Under the pieces are notes generated by a model. That model worked only from the letters and a program-made list of their open reading frames with translations. It was not told the origin of the DNA and did not search any database. A DNA stretch of 64,000 nt from Acorus gramineus (lineage: Eukaryota; Streptophyta; Magnoliopsida; Acorales; Acoraceae): positions 6,673,786 to 6,737,785 of the forward strand of contig CM060855.1 of assembly GCA_030737835.1 (NCBI GenBank), in the 5' to 3' direction. Shown here in pieces: positions 44,289-56,141 of the stretch. Position numbers and translations under genes: made by a program. Position 1 is the stretch's first letter. Every line of letters begins with the position of its first letter.

Positions 44289-45199
44289 GTTTGGGGCTTA
44301 AGTGGCTGGTGCTCGTGCTGTTTTCAATTTGGGTTTTTAGTTTGTGTGTTTGTTGGAAGTTGTAATTTTTTTTAATTTTTTTTTGTTTTGAGTATTGAAT
44401 AATTGAAGTAATGGGTTTTTATGTTGTGCGTGTAGACTTTTTTTTGTCAGTTAATGTGTCCGATATGATTGGGTAAATCCTAAATCGGTGTGATTTGTGA
44501 GAGATCTCTATTTCAGTGTTTCGTGTTCACTCTGATGCAAACAAATTTGTTATTCCATGAATGACTGAAAGAGAAATTTGGGGAACAATATTGAAGAAGA
44601 ACCAGAGTTTCGAGGTGGGAATAAACGCATTCCTTCGAATGTTATTTATCCCCACTCAAAATATCGATTGTTTAAGATAAAATACTTTCAGGATAAACTG
44701 ATTTGAACTGATAAACAAATCTATTCAATGAACAAACTTGTATATGACTTAGGGGTTGCCTATGCAACCTTAAGCCTTCCTTTGGATGTTGAGTAGGGTC
44801 AGAATATCTTAAAATAAAGCAGAATAACTCATTTTGATCGCTTGAGAGAGTTGAATACTTGGATACCCCATGGTAAAATAAATTGTTATAATACAAAGTG
44901 ATATATGGATTCCAGTCAATTTTTGGAATTAAAGTTATTTCAAGTTATTCTATCCAAAAAATATGTGAGTCCAATTTTAAATCAACTATCAATATCTATC
45001 AAACCAACTATCATCATTTTTTCACTTTTTATAAATCTTAATACACATTTTATTTGCATTTTACCTAAACAATAAAAAATTCATTATTACGTTTCTTAAC
45101 GAGAACAATTCAAAACACAACCAAACAAAAAATCATTTATTCTACTGTTATACCCACTTTTGTTAGTATAATTGTATTCCCCGGAATAAGTTTTACATG
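44289..45199 (+). other. GLP-A 3' flank
   Basis: 3' UTR followed by MITE-like DNA (44935-45190, with 'aaattcattattacgtttc' and 'ccccggaataag' words that also occur inverted near 19220). It is shared with 48852-49787. The unit 2 copy has about 40 extra bp around 49104-49136, where 'gatgcaaacaaattt' is duplicated. Confidence 0.5.
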
Positions 45200-45540
45200 G
45201 GATTTTTTCATTTATACCCCTGTTAAATATAGTATTTTGCGTTATACCCCCCTTAAAAAGCTAATTGCATCTATACCCCTGAAAAACTCTTTCGTGTTGC
45301 AACTGTGCCCCTCCGTCTGTCTTCGTTACCAAGGCTGAACCAACCATGGTTACGAACCTAACTCAACCCCACGAAATGTCTCTTTTACCCCATGAAATTT
45401 TTCATTTATACCCCTGTTAAATATGGTATTTTGTGTTATACCCCCATTGAAAAGCTAATTGCCTCTATACCCTTGAAAACTTTTTTCGTGTTACAACTGT
45501 GTCCCTCCGTCCATCTCCGTTACCAAGGCTGAACATATAA
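45200..45540 (+). mobile_element. Two tandem pieces of a MITE terminus at the GLP duplication junction
   Basis: The words 'tttttcatttatacccctgt', 'aaagctaattgc' and 'gttaccaaggctgaac' each occur twice (first piece about 45206-45350, second about 45400-45537). The 'tttatacccctgttaaat' terminus resembles the end of the 910-bp Mutator-type element at 20155. The second piece abuts the start of unit 2, so the element sits exactly at the duplication breakpoint. Confidence 0.6.
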
Positions 45541-46323
45541 TTTATGTTGTTGTTCATGTAAATACCGGTTTTACATGAATCACGCCAAGCATTCACTCAG
45601 ATGTAAACAAAGGGTGTGACGGCCTTTGTCGTTGCTTGTGTGTGATTGTTGTATCACGAGTCATGTAAACACTGCTGTGACACTTGCCTGTAATGAACCA
45701 GTATATCCGCTCCGTAGTGAAGCTTGGATTGAATTCTTGTGCTTGCGATCTTTAATGTAAAAACAAGCTTGGCTTACTAATGTATTAATTGTGATGTGAA
45801 CCATGTCTGAGAATGTACTTTGTTTTTTTCCCGTTCTATTCAATGAGCAAGTTAATTTAATGTGAGGTGGTGTTGATATGGGTGCTGCTCTGATTGAATG
45901 GTTTGCTCTCTATTATCAGAAATATTTTTATAGCATTAGAAATTATGTTAATAGTTCCACAGTTCTGATGACACTTAACCAAGTCTTTAACTATTTCACA
46001 GTAGATTATTTCGGTGTTTTAACTCAGTCTGGGTTTTTCTATAGCCTTTCATAGTATGTTAATAAAGGATGCTGGAAGATGATATCATGATTAGTAGGGG
46101 ACCTCCTGACACTGAGGATGGAATGCTTGTTCAGCCATTTTTTACCTTGTAATCTTATACTTATTGTTTTTTGAATGGGGCCATTCACAAGAATTTAATA
46201 GGATTCCCCTTCAACTAGGATTTTCAGTACTCTTGTCTACAAATTCATTCGGTGAAACTTCATATGAAATGACAAAGAAATTACTGAAACGCATCCAAAA
46301 TTGTCATGGTGCTGTCTAGAATC

Positions 46324-47219
46324 TAGGGGTGGCCAAACGGCCCGCGAGCCCGGACCCGACCCGGACCCGGCCCGGAAATTTCCGGGCCTAAGCCCGGCCC
46401 GGGCCCGGACCTTCCATAGGGCCGGGCTTGGGCCTTGGCAAAAACCCCAAAGCCCGGCCCGGAGCCCGGCCCAAGGCCCGGCCCGGGAAAGCCCGCCCGT
46501 AGGCCCGGGCCCGGCCCGGTCATGGACCCTAAGGGTTTTTTTAAAACCCTCCCCAACGGCTATTTTTTGAAACTCTCCTCAACGGCTATTTTTTGAAACC
46601 CTCCCCCAACGGCTATTTTTTGAAATTTGGTTTAAATTTACTTGTTTTTTTGTCATTTCTTGAAGGATGGCTTTGTGTAGAGTTGTGCAAATGATAGATA
46701 AAATGAGTAGGTGCCAACCTAGTTGGGATGTACTTATTTTATTGTGATGCAGTCATCACGCACAAGTTAATATTCAATCATTGTAATGTTCCATTAAAAT
46801 ATTTTTCTATGAGTTTATAGTAGCTATTCAATTAATGTTCAAATATTTCTTGTTGTAAACTTATAATGTGGAATTATTGTTAAATTATATCAATATTCAA
46901 TTCAAATAGTTTTATTGTTCATAGTTCAATTCAAGTTATTTAACTTTTTTATTTACTTTATTGTATGTTTTAATTTAACTAAAAAAAATGAAAAAAATAG
47001 GTGTGGGCACAAAGCCCGGCCCGAACCTTAAGCCCGGCCCGGCCCGGACTTGGCCCGTTCGTGGCCGGGCCTATGGGCGGGCCCGGGCTTGATTTTGAAC
47101 TTTAGGCCCGGCCCGGACCCTGGCCCGAAGCCTCTCAAGCCCGGTCAAGGCCTGCCCGAAAAAAGCCCGGCCCTGACAAAGCCCGGCCCGGGCCCGAGCC
47201 CGGCCCATGGCCACCCCTA
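46324..47219. mobile_element. Non-autonomous hAT-like element (896 bp) in the GLP-B unit
   Basis: It is inserted in sequence that is uninterrupted in unit 1 (near 42601-42608). A perfect 8-bp duplication, CTAGAATC, flanks it (46316-46323 and 47220-47227). Termini are TAGGGGTGGCCA and TGGCCACCCCTA. The two ends are dense in GCCCGG words (to about 46540 and from about 47010), while the core is AT-rich and non-coding. ORFs across the GC-rich ends are repetitive artefacts. Insertion followed the duplication. Confidence 0.93.
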
Positions 47220-48151
47220 CTAGAATCCCATGTGTATTATGTATATGTATATTCCATCTGAAATGACAAAAAATCCCAAGTTTTTCTTGCAATCTAAAAC
47301 ATACCGAGTAGTGAAATTCCTGAAATCCTCCTACATTTGAACATCGATATTCTTAAAATCCTAGAATTCTATAAAAGAGAAGATCCTATAACCGTGACTA
47401 AGTCAATCCCTTCAAAAGTGACAGTTCGCTAGACCACTGCAATGTGTCAAAAAAATTATCATAGGTGTCATTGGTCTTCTACTACTGGTGCTTTATGGTT
47501 TTACTTATGCTATGAAAATGTTAAAAGACAATCATTCATGCAGCGTAGTCAGTTTTGTGGTTAGAGTACATTTTAAAATACAGGAATGATGACATAATGA
47601 CTGAGTGCCTCTCATTTTTATTCTATTAATCGTTTTTTATATCTTACATAGGGATAATACAGTGACAACTGTCTTGTCTCCCTCCTTGATCTTCATAGTT
47701 TGGGAATCCATGCCCCTCCACACACTTCAATTCGTGGTCCCTGTATAAAGGAAAGGGAAGACTAGCAGAGATATGAACCTTTTAGCTGTCAAGTGTGTTC
47801 TTATGCATCTCCTCCAATTCCACTACATGCCAATGCCAGTAGTGGTCCATAAAAATACTGTTTTTCTTTTTTTTTTACTTTGCCTCCATGTACACTGTAA
47901 ATCATAGTCTCTTTTTCAAATGAGCACTAATAACTAACTTTCAAAAGGTAGACTTTGTCAAACTCCCATCATCTCCCTCGCACTCTCAAATTCACATCCA
48001 TCAATTATTATTATTTAAAAAAAAAACGTCTCATAGTGCCGTATATGTTCACGTGTGTCCATACCTCCCTTTCCCCCTAACATTACCATGCACGTGAACC
48101 CTGCATGGCCCTGTACGTAAAAACATTTCACTCTTCCCACCCCACTCTATC

Positions 48152-48160
48152 TATATAAAC
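48152..48160 (+). promoter_or_regulatory. TATA box of GLP-B
   Basis: The same tatataaac word as GLP-A, 59-67 bp before the ATG. The upstream ACGT elements are also conserved, but the poly-C block is deleted. Confidence 0.7.
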
Positions 48161-48218
48161 CCCTCCAAACCTAAAAACTACCACCACTCATCCCAAACCA
48201 AAAACAAACACTAACACA

Positions 48219-48851
48219 ATGTATCCCCTCCTCCTCCTCCCCCTCCTCCTCCTCTCCTCTCCGATCGAAGCCTCTGTCAACGACTTCTGCGTAGCAGACC
48301 TCTCCTCCTCCGACACCCCCTCCGGCTACCCATGCTTGAATCCCTCCAACGTCACCGCCTCTGACTTCGTCTTCACCGGCCTCGCCAAGCCGGGCACCAT
48401 CAACCCCCTAATCAAGGCGGCGGTGAATCCAGCCTTCGTCACTCAGTTCCCCGGCATCAACGGCCTGGGGATCTCCGTCCTCCGTCTGGACATACAAGCC
48501 GGCGGCGTCATCCCCCTCCACACCCACCCGGGGGCGACGGAGCTGCTTGTGGTGACACAGGGGCGCATCACCGCCGGCTTCATATCGTCGTCGGCGAACA
48601 CGGTGTATTATAAGACGTTGGGGAAGGGGGACGTGATGGTGTTCCCGCAAGGTTTGTTGCACTTTGAGATAAACGCGGGGGGAGTGACGGCGGTGGGGTT
48701 TGCGTCCTTCAACAGTCCTAATCCGGGGTTGCAGATTACGGATTTCGCGCTCTTCGCGAATAGTTTCCCGTCGGCGCTTTTGGAGAAAACTACGTTCCTT
48801 GATGATGCGCAGGTGCAGAAGCTCAAGGGGGTGCTTGGTGGGACTGGTTAA
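48219..48851 (+). CDS. Germin-like protein, ABP19/ABP20 type (copy B)
   Basis: Intronless, 210 residues, with the same signal peptide, Cys24/Cys39 pair, Asn44 glycosylation site and complete metal site (His101, His103, Glu108, His148) as copy A. I count eleven amino-acid differences: Val80Ile, Gln83Leu, Ile88Leu, Leu93Gln, Val98Ile, Cys116Arg, Glu132Lys, Gln150Glu, Thr163Ser, Leu173Ile and Ala175Asp. They cluster in the cupin barrel, several alter charge, and signal peptide and C-terminus are unchanged. It should fold as a secreted cupin hexamer like its relatives. The core promoter matches copy A, but about 100 bp is missing at about -290 and a hAT element sits about 1 kb upstream. Confidence 0.95.
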   Translation: MYPLLLLPLLLLSSPIEASVNDFCVADLSSSDTPSGYPCLNPSNVTASDFVFTGLAKPGTINPLIKAAVNPAFVTQFPGINGLGISVLRLDIQAGGVIPLHTHPGATELLVVTQGRITAGFISSSANTVYYKTLGKGDVMVFPQGLLHFEINAGGVTAVGFASFNSPNPGLQITDFALFANSFPSALLEKTTFLDDAQVQKLKGVLGGTG

Positions 48852-49787
48852 GTTTGGGGCTTAAGTGGCTGGTGCTCGTGCTGTTTTCAATTTGGGTTTT
48901 TAGTTTGTGTGTGTTTTGGAAGTTGTAATTTTTTTTTTTTTTGTTTTGAGTATTGAATAATTGAAGTAATGGGTTTTTATGTTGTGCGTGTAGACTTTTT
49001 TTTGTCAGTTAATGTGTCCGATATGATTGGGTAAATCCTAAATCGGTGTGATTTGTGAGAGATCTCTATTTCAGTGTTTCGTGTTCACTCTGATGCAAAC
49101 AAATTTTTTTTTTTTTTTGCTTGGTAGATGCAAACAAATTTGTTATTCCATGAATGACTGAAAGAGAAATTTGGGGAACAATACTGAAGAAGAACCAGAG
49201 TTTCGAGGTGGGAATAAACGCATTCCTTCGAATGTTATTTATCCCCACTCAAAATATCGATTGTTTAAGATAAAATACTTTCAGGATAAACTGATTTGAA
49301 CTGATAAACAAATCTATTCAATGAACAAACTTGTATATGACTTAGGGGTTGCCTATGCAACCTTAAGCCTTCCTTTGGATGTTGAGTAGGGTCAGAATAT
49401 CTTAAAATAAAGCAGAATAACTCATTTTGATCGCTTGAGAGAGTTGAATACTTGGATACCCCATGGTAAAATAAATTGTTATAATACAAAGTGATATATG
49501 GATTCCAGTCAACTTTTGAAATTAAAGTTATTCCAAGTTATTCTATCCAAAAAATATGTGAGCCCAATTTTAAATCAACTGTCATTACCTATTAAACCAA
49601 CTATCATCATTTTTTCACTTTTTATAAATCTTAATACACATTTTATTTGCATTTTACCTAAACAATAAAAAATTCATTATTACGTTTCTTAACGAGAATA
49701 ATTCAAAACACAACCAAACACAAAATCATTTATTCCACTGTTATACCCACTTTTGTTAGTATAATTGTATTCCCCGGAATAAGTTTT

Positions 49788-50685
49788 ATTATGAATACAA
49801 CAAAACATGGACTATTTCTCAAATGTGTTTTATTTTGCTGTGTAAACTTTTTTATTTAATTGTATGTTCCATTGGGTAAATCGGTGTTTCTTGTTCAGGG
49901 GACTTGTGATGTAAATCGAAAATGGGAACTAAAAATTAAATTTGTTTTCATCCCACATTTCTCATGAATTGACAGATTTTTATTTTCCATGAATGATTGT
50001 TAAACGTAACACACCCTAATTAATCATATGAATCTCTTACGAGGAGCCTCGATTAGCTAATGGAGATAAGGAAAATATGTCTTTGATTAACATAAAAATG
50101 AATTGCACTTCATGCATCAATTAAAAAATATATTCTTTATGAACTAATAAGGGGGTGTATTCAATCTTGGATGTAAAAGAGAAGGAAATTAAGTTAGTGA
50201 AAAAAAGTGGTGCATGAAAACAATTTTTTTGTTTGTTTGTTTGTGTGTGTCTGATGGAGAGTGACAATGATTGATTCTGTCACACTGTCACATTTACTAC
50301 TGAGATGAAATGAAAAATTATTGCCCAATCACCCATTTCTTGAGTTCTTCTAATGATATAAAAGAGAAACACTCCGTTTGTCTGTAACAGACACCACTTT
50401 TTCTTTATTTTTTTCAGCTTTCTACGAGCACAAACACACTCTAAACCCTAAAATATTACTAAAGAACATTCAGTTGACAATGACTTTGTATCATTGTCTA
50501 AATTTAGAGAATTAAATGTCCATAAAGCAGGTCTATAAAAGTTTATCAATCAATAAATATCCATCAAAATCCATATGTAAAGGTATGTAAAAATCTATAA
50601 AATTTTAGAAAAATCTGTTAAATCTATATATCCACAAAAATCTATCAAAGTCTCAATTGACTAAGTGCCTGAAAAGTTAGACTAA
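49788..50685. other. Intergenic DNA after GLP-B
   Basis: AT-rich with no gene recognised. 50500-50660 contains repeated 'aaaatctat' words resembling arms of the palindromic MITE family at 27083. Confidence 0.45.
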
Positions 50686-50699
50686 TTAGTGATTAATAT

Positions 50700-50985
50700 G
50701 ATCACTTAAACGCGCATTTGAGTGTTCAACCAAAGTCGAATTACAGGCGTAATCGGCCAAGTCTTTGGTTGGTGCTTCAGTAGTGGTCCCTCTGGAAGTC
50801 CTTATCCAGAACAGCAAGGAATAAAGTGAATGTTGAGCTGCAAAGCGTTTAACCACAGTCGAATTACAGGCGCAATCGGCCAAGTCTTTGGTTGGTGCTT
50901 GAGTAGTGGTCCTTCTGGAAGTCCTTTTCCAGAACAACAAGGAATGAAGTGAATGTTGAGCTGCAAATACTTCAACAACACTACA
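50700..50985 (-). repeat. 123-bp tandem repeat, two units, open on the minus strand
   Basis: The word 'gaattacagg' at 50738 recurs at 50861 and the whole 123-bp unit is alignable. Because 123 is divisible by 3, the minus strand reads a 41-residue repeat (FAAQHSLHSLLFW, then QAPTKDLADCACNST and a second version). It lies in an ORF from 51000 down to 50686. I do not recognise the protein and see no promoter or splice evidence. Confidence 0.7.
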
Positions 50986-53939
50986 TATATAGGTTATCAT
51001 TCAGACAGGCAACCATGGCATATAATTATATTAGAGTTGAATTATATATGTGGTGTGTGTTGGAAGGTGTTAATGTGGCCGGAAACTTACCACAATTAAT
51101 TAGATATGCCACCTTATCTACTCTGGTGAGATGAAAGTCATGCCTTCATGTATTCCAAAAGCTGGCCATGCCATGGTTGGATTTTTAGGTCCACAAGATA
51201 TACACTCAAGCCATGACCATGGAAGAATAAGAAAACTGTTGTTAAATGGAAGATGTGCAGTCATACATGCTTTGTTAAATGTAAAATTTACATTGTTTTT
51301 TTGTTTTCATGTAAAGTGATATGCATATTATAAGATTGTTTCTAATATTAAAAATGGCACCACTGGATCTGGAGGAGGAATGAAATATCTCATTGATAAT
51401 CGGCCCAGGGAAAGATTCATTTTTCAAAAACAAGGAAAGCTTTACACTTATTCATTTATGCAATCAATTTAGAAGATCCAAAAAGTTTTGATTTTTTATA
51501 AAAATAATATCGCATATAATCGAATGAATTGAATAATTACATTTTTATGTTTTTTATATTAAAACATATACTTACACAATAAAATATATACTGTGTTGAA
51601 TAATTTCATATATTTTATTAAATGACATGACTCGCACAGGAATGTCAATTTTTTTCTTTTCAGATCGGAGAGTCACTCTAAACTATTTCGAAATTTGGGC
51701 CATCAACTCGATGGGTTGGACATTCCCGTTCACTCACCTTGAGCTCTGATATTGAACTGGGCCTATGTTGCATATGGGCCTGAGTGATTTTAAAGTTTTC
51801 CACATGTTTTGTAATTTTAATGGTATATGTTTATCTAATGAAATATGTATATAAATGATAAGTTTGAAGTACTATATATGAATAAATTGAATGCATCATA
51901 ACATGTAACATGCATTGGACTAGAGATGATACATTCGATTAAGATTGTAATAATGACTACAGGGATGACTATGTATATATCAGTACTGAGCCTATAATAT
52001 TGCACGTGGGCCGGTGGGGATAGGAATGGATTTGGTAGATAGCCCCCAACGGAAGTTCATTTATGTATCTCTCCTTATCCCTTATTTAGAATTAAAACTT
52101 TGCTATATATGTCTCATTATATAAGTCTTACTCATAGATTCTACGAGTTATTAAATTTTTATTAGCTATCTAGTTAATTTTAACAAAAAGATAAAAAAAC
52201 AAAATACCAAATTACCCTTATTTAAATCACATGTTCACATGTCAAATCCTATTTTTGTGTACGGTTTCTCTTTTCTAAACACATCACAAAAAAATTTAAC
52301 CTTTTTTTTAAAAAAATCAGTAACTTAAAAAAATCATTTTGGCCGACCTGCTCATCTTCCGAACGGCATCATCAGTACTGGATTCCTTTCGTCGCTCTCT
52401 ATCATATGAGAGGTGGTTCGACTACCTTTTCAATCATCCTCTGGATTCCACTTTTTTCGACCTTCATATCCACTTTTTGATGAATGTAACTGACTTTTAA
52501 TGAAACATTAAGATTAGATAAAAAAATTCAGCTACATTTTAAGAATGTAACTTAGTTTTAAAATATATTACACAAATAATGTATAAATGTTCATATTAGT
52601 TTGAAAATGTAACACAACCATATGCCAATATAACATCAAAACACTATAAATCCTCCAAAAAAACGTATTTAATATCGAACACTAGATTCAAAAAAAAAAT
52701 TTGTAAACAAAAGCCAAATCAAAGGCTGCCATATTTAATATCAAACAACAGATTCAAGAAAAACTTTGCAAATGTAACTTGAGTTAAAATACAAAATCCA
52801 TATAATAAGTTAGTTACATTCACAAATCCATGAAGCTAGTTACAAAATTCAATACAAACATCCATATAATAATTAGTTACATTCTCTATCACATGGGTAT
52901 GTATATGTAACTGACATTCAAATGTTAAATAACGGACATGCCGTATTGAAAACTACATTGGACATATAAAAACAACAAGAATTAACATTGAAAAACAAAA
53001 AAAAATGAAACAATTGAAAAACATACAATAAAACAAATACCAAACCTGAATCGGCAGACATTTCAATGGTAGCCAAACTATTCTGTTTTTTTTTTTTCGA
53101 TCAGATTCGACGCTTAAAAAAGTTGTCCAAAAAATCAAATCCAATTGCAATCTCAAAAAACAATTTCTAAAAATTTATGAGCGTTCAAATGTGATATAGT
53201 CAAAAAAGGAAAAAAAATCGCAATGAAATGCCCCCCACACGCGGTTACGAAGAAGGCAGTATTAACCGTTTGCATTAATTTTGTTTGAGAAGTTACTAAA
53301 AATGGAATAATATGACTCATAGTTCCACTAAGATCATATTAAGAATCGATTGAAATGTAACTGGTTGAGAACAACTCTTCAGCAAATATAACTAACTATT
53401 AAAACAAATTGTAAATAGCCTGAAATTTTTTTTTTCAAATGTTGAAATTCAAAAAAGGAAAAAAAACAGATTTGAATACCCAGACGCGTGATTCTAGAAA
53501 TTAATTACTGCTCCATTTTCTCGACTGCCCAATTAATTACGGTGAACATTAATAAACACATTTAAAGCGTATTTTGGGTAATCCAATCTATGCCATGTCA
53601 TGAGACTTATGATGGGTCTACGAAATGAGGCTTGTCAATCATTTTCCTTAGATTTATAATCACACTTTATCTTAATAAAAATGATGATGACAAAAGTCTA
53701 TCTTATTTAAAAAAAAAACTTACAAAAAAAATTTCAAGGACAATAATTCTTTAGACATGTTTTATAGCTCGCGTATTGATTTGAATTTATTAATATGTAT
53801 ATATATTTGTCTAATACGTATATTCTCAAAAAATAAAATATATTTGAATGAATTAAATACATTCATTTTTTATATTTTTTACACCTTATATATTTTGTGC
53901 TAGTTTTTAAAAAAATATACCTGTATCAGCATTTGACAC
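50986..53939. other. Intergenic spacer with dispersed TGTAACT motifs
   Basis: Mostly AT-rich. From about 52480 to 53390 the motif tgtaact or its complement agttaca recurs about ten times in both orientations, as in transposon subterminal regions. No transposase, termini or genes were identified. A weakly coding-like stretch at 51130-51320 was considered and left uncalled. Confidence 0.4.
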
Positions 53940-54390
53940 TTGGTGGGACTCATCTCAAACAGAAACCTTGCATTTCACTCGCTCCATGACCTTTGGGAGG
54001 CTGCGTCACGCATGAAATCGAGAGGGGACAAAAGCAAATCAAACAAGGTTCTCCTTTCTACCGTGCCGGCTTGTTTATGGGCGATTTGGTGTGAAAGGAG
54101 TTCGGTGGTGTTCAAGGAATCAACATCTTATTTTGATAACTGATGGGACTCCGTCAAGCGATCGATATGCGAATGGGGGATGAGGATGGTTGGAGTTGCT
54201 TACATCCATGGTGAGAATGCCATGCAAATCATGGAACATGAGCTGATTTTATTGTAGCCCGGGTTGACTTCTTATCAACCCAGCTTTATTTTTCTTTGTT
54301 TTTTATCTTTCTTCCTTACCCTTTGTAATTTTATTCAGATATCTTCTATTTTAATTTATGATGATAATAAATGCATAAAAAAAAAAAAGT
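53940..54390 (+). mobile_element. LINE 3' end (L1-like), 5'-truncated
   Basis: It reads VPACLWAIWCERSSVVFKES, the C-terminal zf-RVT signature of plant L1-like reverse transcriptases (W-x-I-W-x-E-R), then a stop, a 3' UTR and a run of A at about 54377-54389. Only the last part of ORF2 is present. Confidence 0.75.
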
Positions 54391-56140
54391 TGTACCAGCA
54401 GGTCCAGCACCCAATTCATACGTCCGCAACAACCTTTTGGACCCTTGTTCGTTAAGCAGCACAATCATCCGATGTATATATTAAGATTTCATCAAATCAA
54501 TTTAAAAACGGAAGTGCAATCCAACTGTGACAAAGATATCACGCGTTCATATCCACACAAATAGGTATTTTCATTTCATTAATGTATGATTATCTCTTTA
54601 GTTGGTTCATCTCCACCAAGCCACAAGCATGCATGAGCAATCTATTTACCTATGAAAAATGTTATTATCAACCATTTTATAGGCATACTTTCTTAAAAAA
54701 ATAAAATATATAGGTGAATTATTTTGTATATTTCTTCATAGAATATATATACTATAATAAAACATTTGTATTCGATTAACCCTGTTTGGATATAGGTATA
54801 AGACATGTATATGGCTGAATGCACCATATAATAGAAAAAATGTTTGTTTAAAGGATATAAACTCCATATCCACTGTTTATCCTTTATTTATTTTTAATCA
54901 TTCTAGATCTAACAAACAACAAAAATTATTTTACCACATTTTTCAACGAGAATGACTGAAAACATAAACAAATAAAAAATCTTTTATTTCTGAGAAATTA
55001 TTATCTATACTGATATGGTTATCTATTCAGAATAATCTAATTCCTCCATCGAAATGAGGGCTTGATATTTCACGTACAGAGTTAAGATTGCAGGAATGAC
55101 TGAATATGTAAATGCTCTTTTAGTACATCTTCTTAGTGTCAACACCGCTCTCCCGTGATCTCAACCAGAGGAAAAAAAAATGGGGGGAAACAAAAAAAAA
55201 CACACACACACCTAGTCACTCACATGGTTGTTGCCGATACAAGACACTACACAAATCGTATCTCCACCCCTTTATAAGGATCAGGTACACCAAATCAGCA
55301 ATAGTAGCTTATGTATATATAAATAATATGCATTAATAAATTCCCAATACATTAATCTTGACCAAATGATTATAAACTCAATTTATGACAAAAGAATAAT
55401 AGGTGGGTGGTTGAGAGTCAGTTCCATTCGTTGGGATCAAAATGAGTCTGGATTTGTTGAACCTTAAACAAAGTAGATCAGCACATGCTGTCACTTGTCT
55501 TAAAAGAAATAATAGCAGAGCTGGACATATACGGAGAGAGTATCTCAACATATATATTTGGTGCTAGTTGTTGCCTTGTTTAGTTTTTTGTGCTGTCAAT
55601 ATTAAACATAATATACTTTTGGTACTATTAGCCTTTGTAGTGGTGGGGGCTCTAACTTGCCATCTATAGTTGTAGTTGTCTTGATTAGATTAAACTTGCA
55701 ATCCAACCTGAACACAATATAATTCAGGTTTTATTTGAGTTGAGAGGTTGGCTTATATGAGTTCAACCTGAAGGAAGGGTTGATGAAATCTGAATTGTCG
55801 AAAAATTTCTCTATATCTAATAAATTTCAATAACCTCTTCTTTTCCTTTTTTTTTAGATATTAGAATTGAAATTGAAAATGAATTGCGTCTGAGAATCAG
55901 GTTTGAGTTTCTTCTTAACTTCAAATTGAATTCAGTTTATATTCTAATTAGAGTTGCAAAGATATTTTATGAAGACTAGGAATTGATTGATATGACAGTT
56001 TGGATGGATTGCAGCTAGAGCCCTCTCCCCGACCCAATAAAAATTTAAAACATCTTATATTAGACACTCATCCCACCAATTTCAGTTGACACAAACCCAG
56101 TCATACTGAAGTGTCTAATATGACACAAGGTGTGTCACCC
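54391..56140. other. Intergenic spacer
   Basis: AT-rich and without a recognisable gene. 54780-55060 contains MITE-like words ('ggatataaactcc', 'gaatgactgaaaac') similar to other spacer elements here. Confidence 0.4.
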
Positions 56141-56141
56141 A

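Larger units (their letters stand above)
41831..45199. repeat. Tandem duplication unit 1: SLOMO 3' flank plus GLP-A
   Basis: The unit begins 'atgttgttgttcatgtaaat' at 41834 and ends after 'ccccggaataag' at about 45190. It matches 45541-49787 collinearly. Differences are a hAT-like insertion in unit 2, about 55 bp missing here near 42640 and about 100 bp missing in unit 2 near 47915. Confidence 0.93.
45541..49787. repeat. Tandem duplication unit 2: SLOMO 3' flank plus GLP-B
   Basis: Collinear with 41831-45199. The copied SLOMO 3' flank has no coding exon. After about 49787 the sequence differs from unit 1. Confidence 0.93.

Noticed and set aside
46301-46570. Proline/glycine/arginine-rich ORFs in the hAT-like element
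   Set aside because: They translate GCCCGG subterminal repeats on both strands; no transposase motif.
51131-51319. Possible cytochrome P450-like fragment (GRIRKLLLNG)
   Set aside because: Only a short resemblance to the P450 'H-x-R-I-R-R-L-L-L' helix region, with no heme-binding or EXXR motif nearby.
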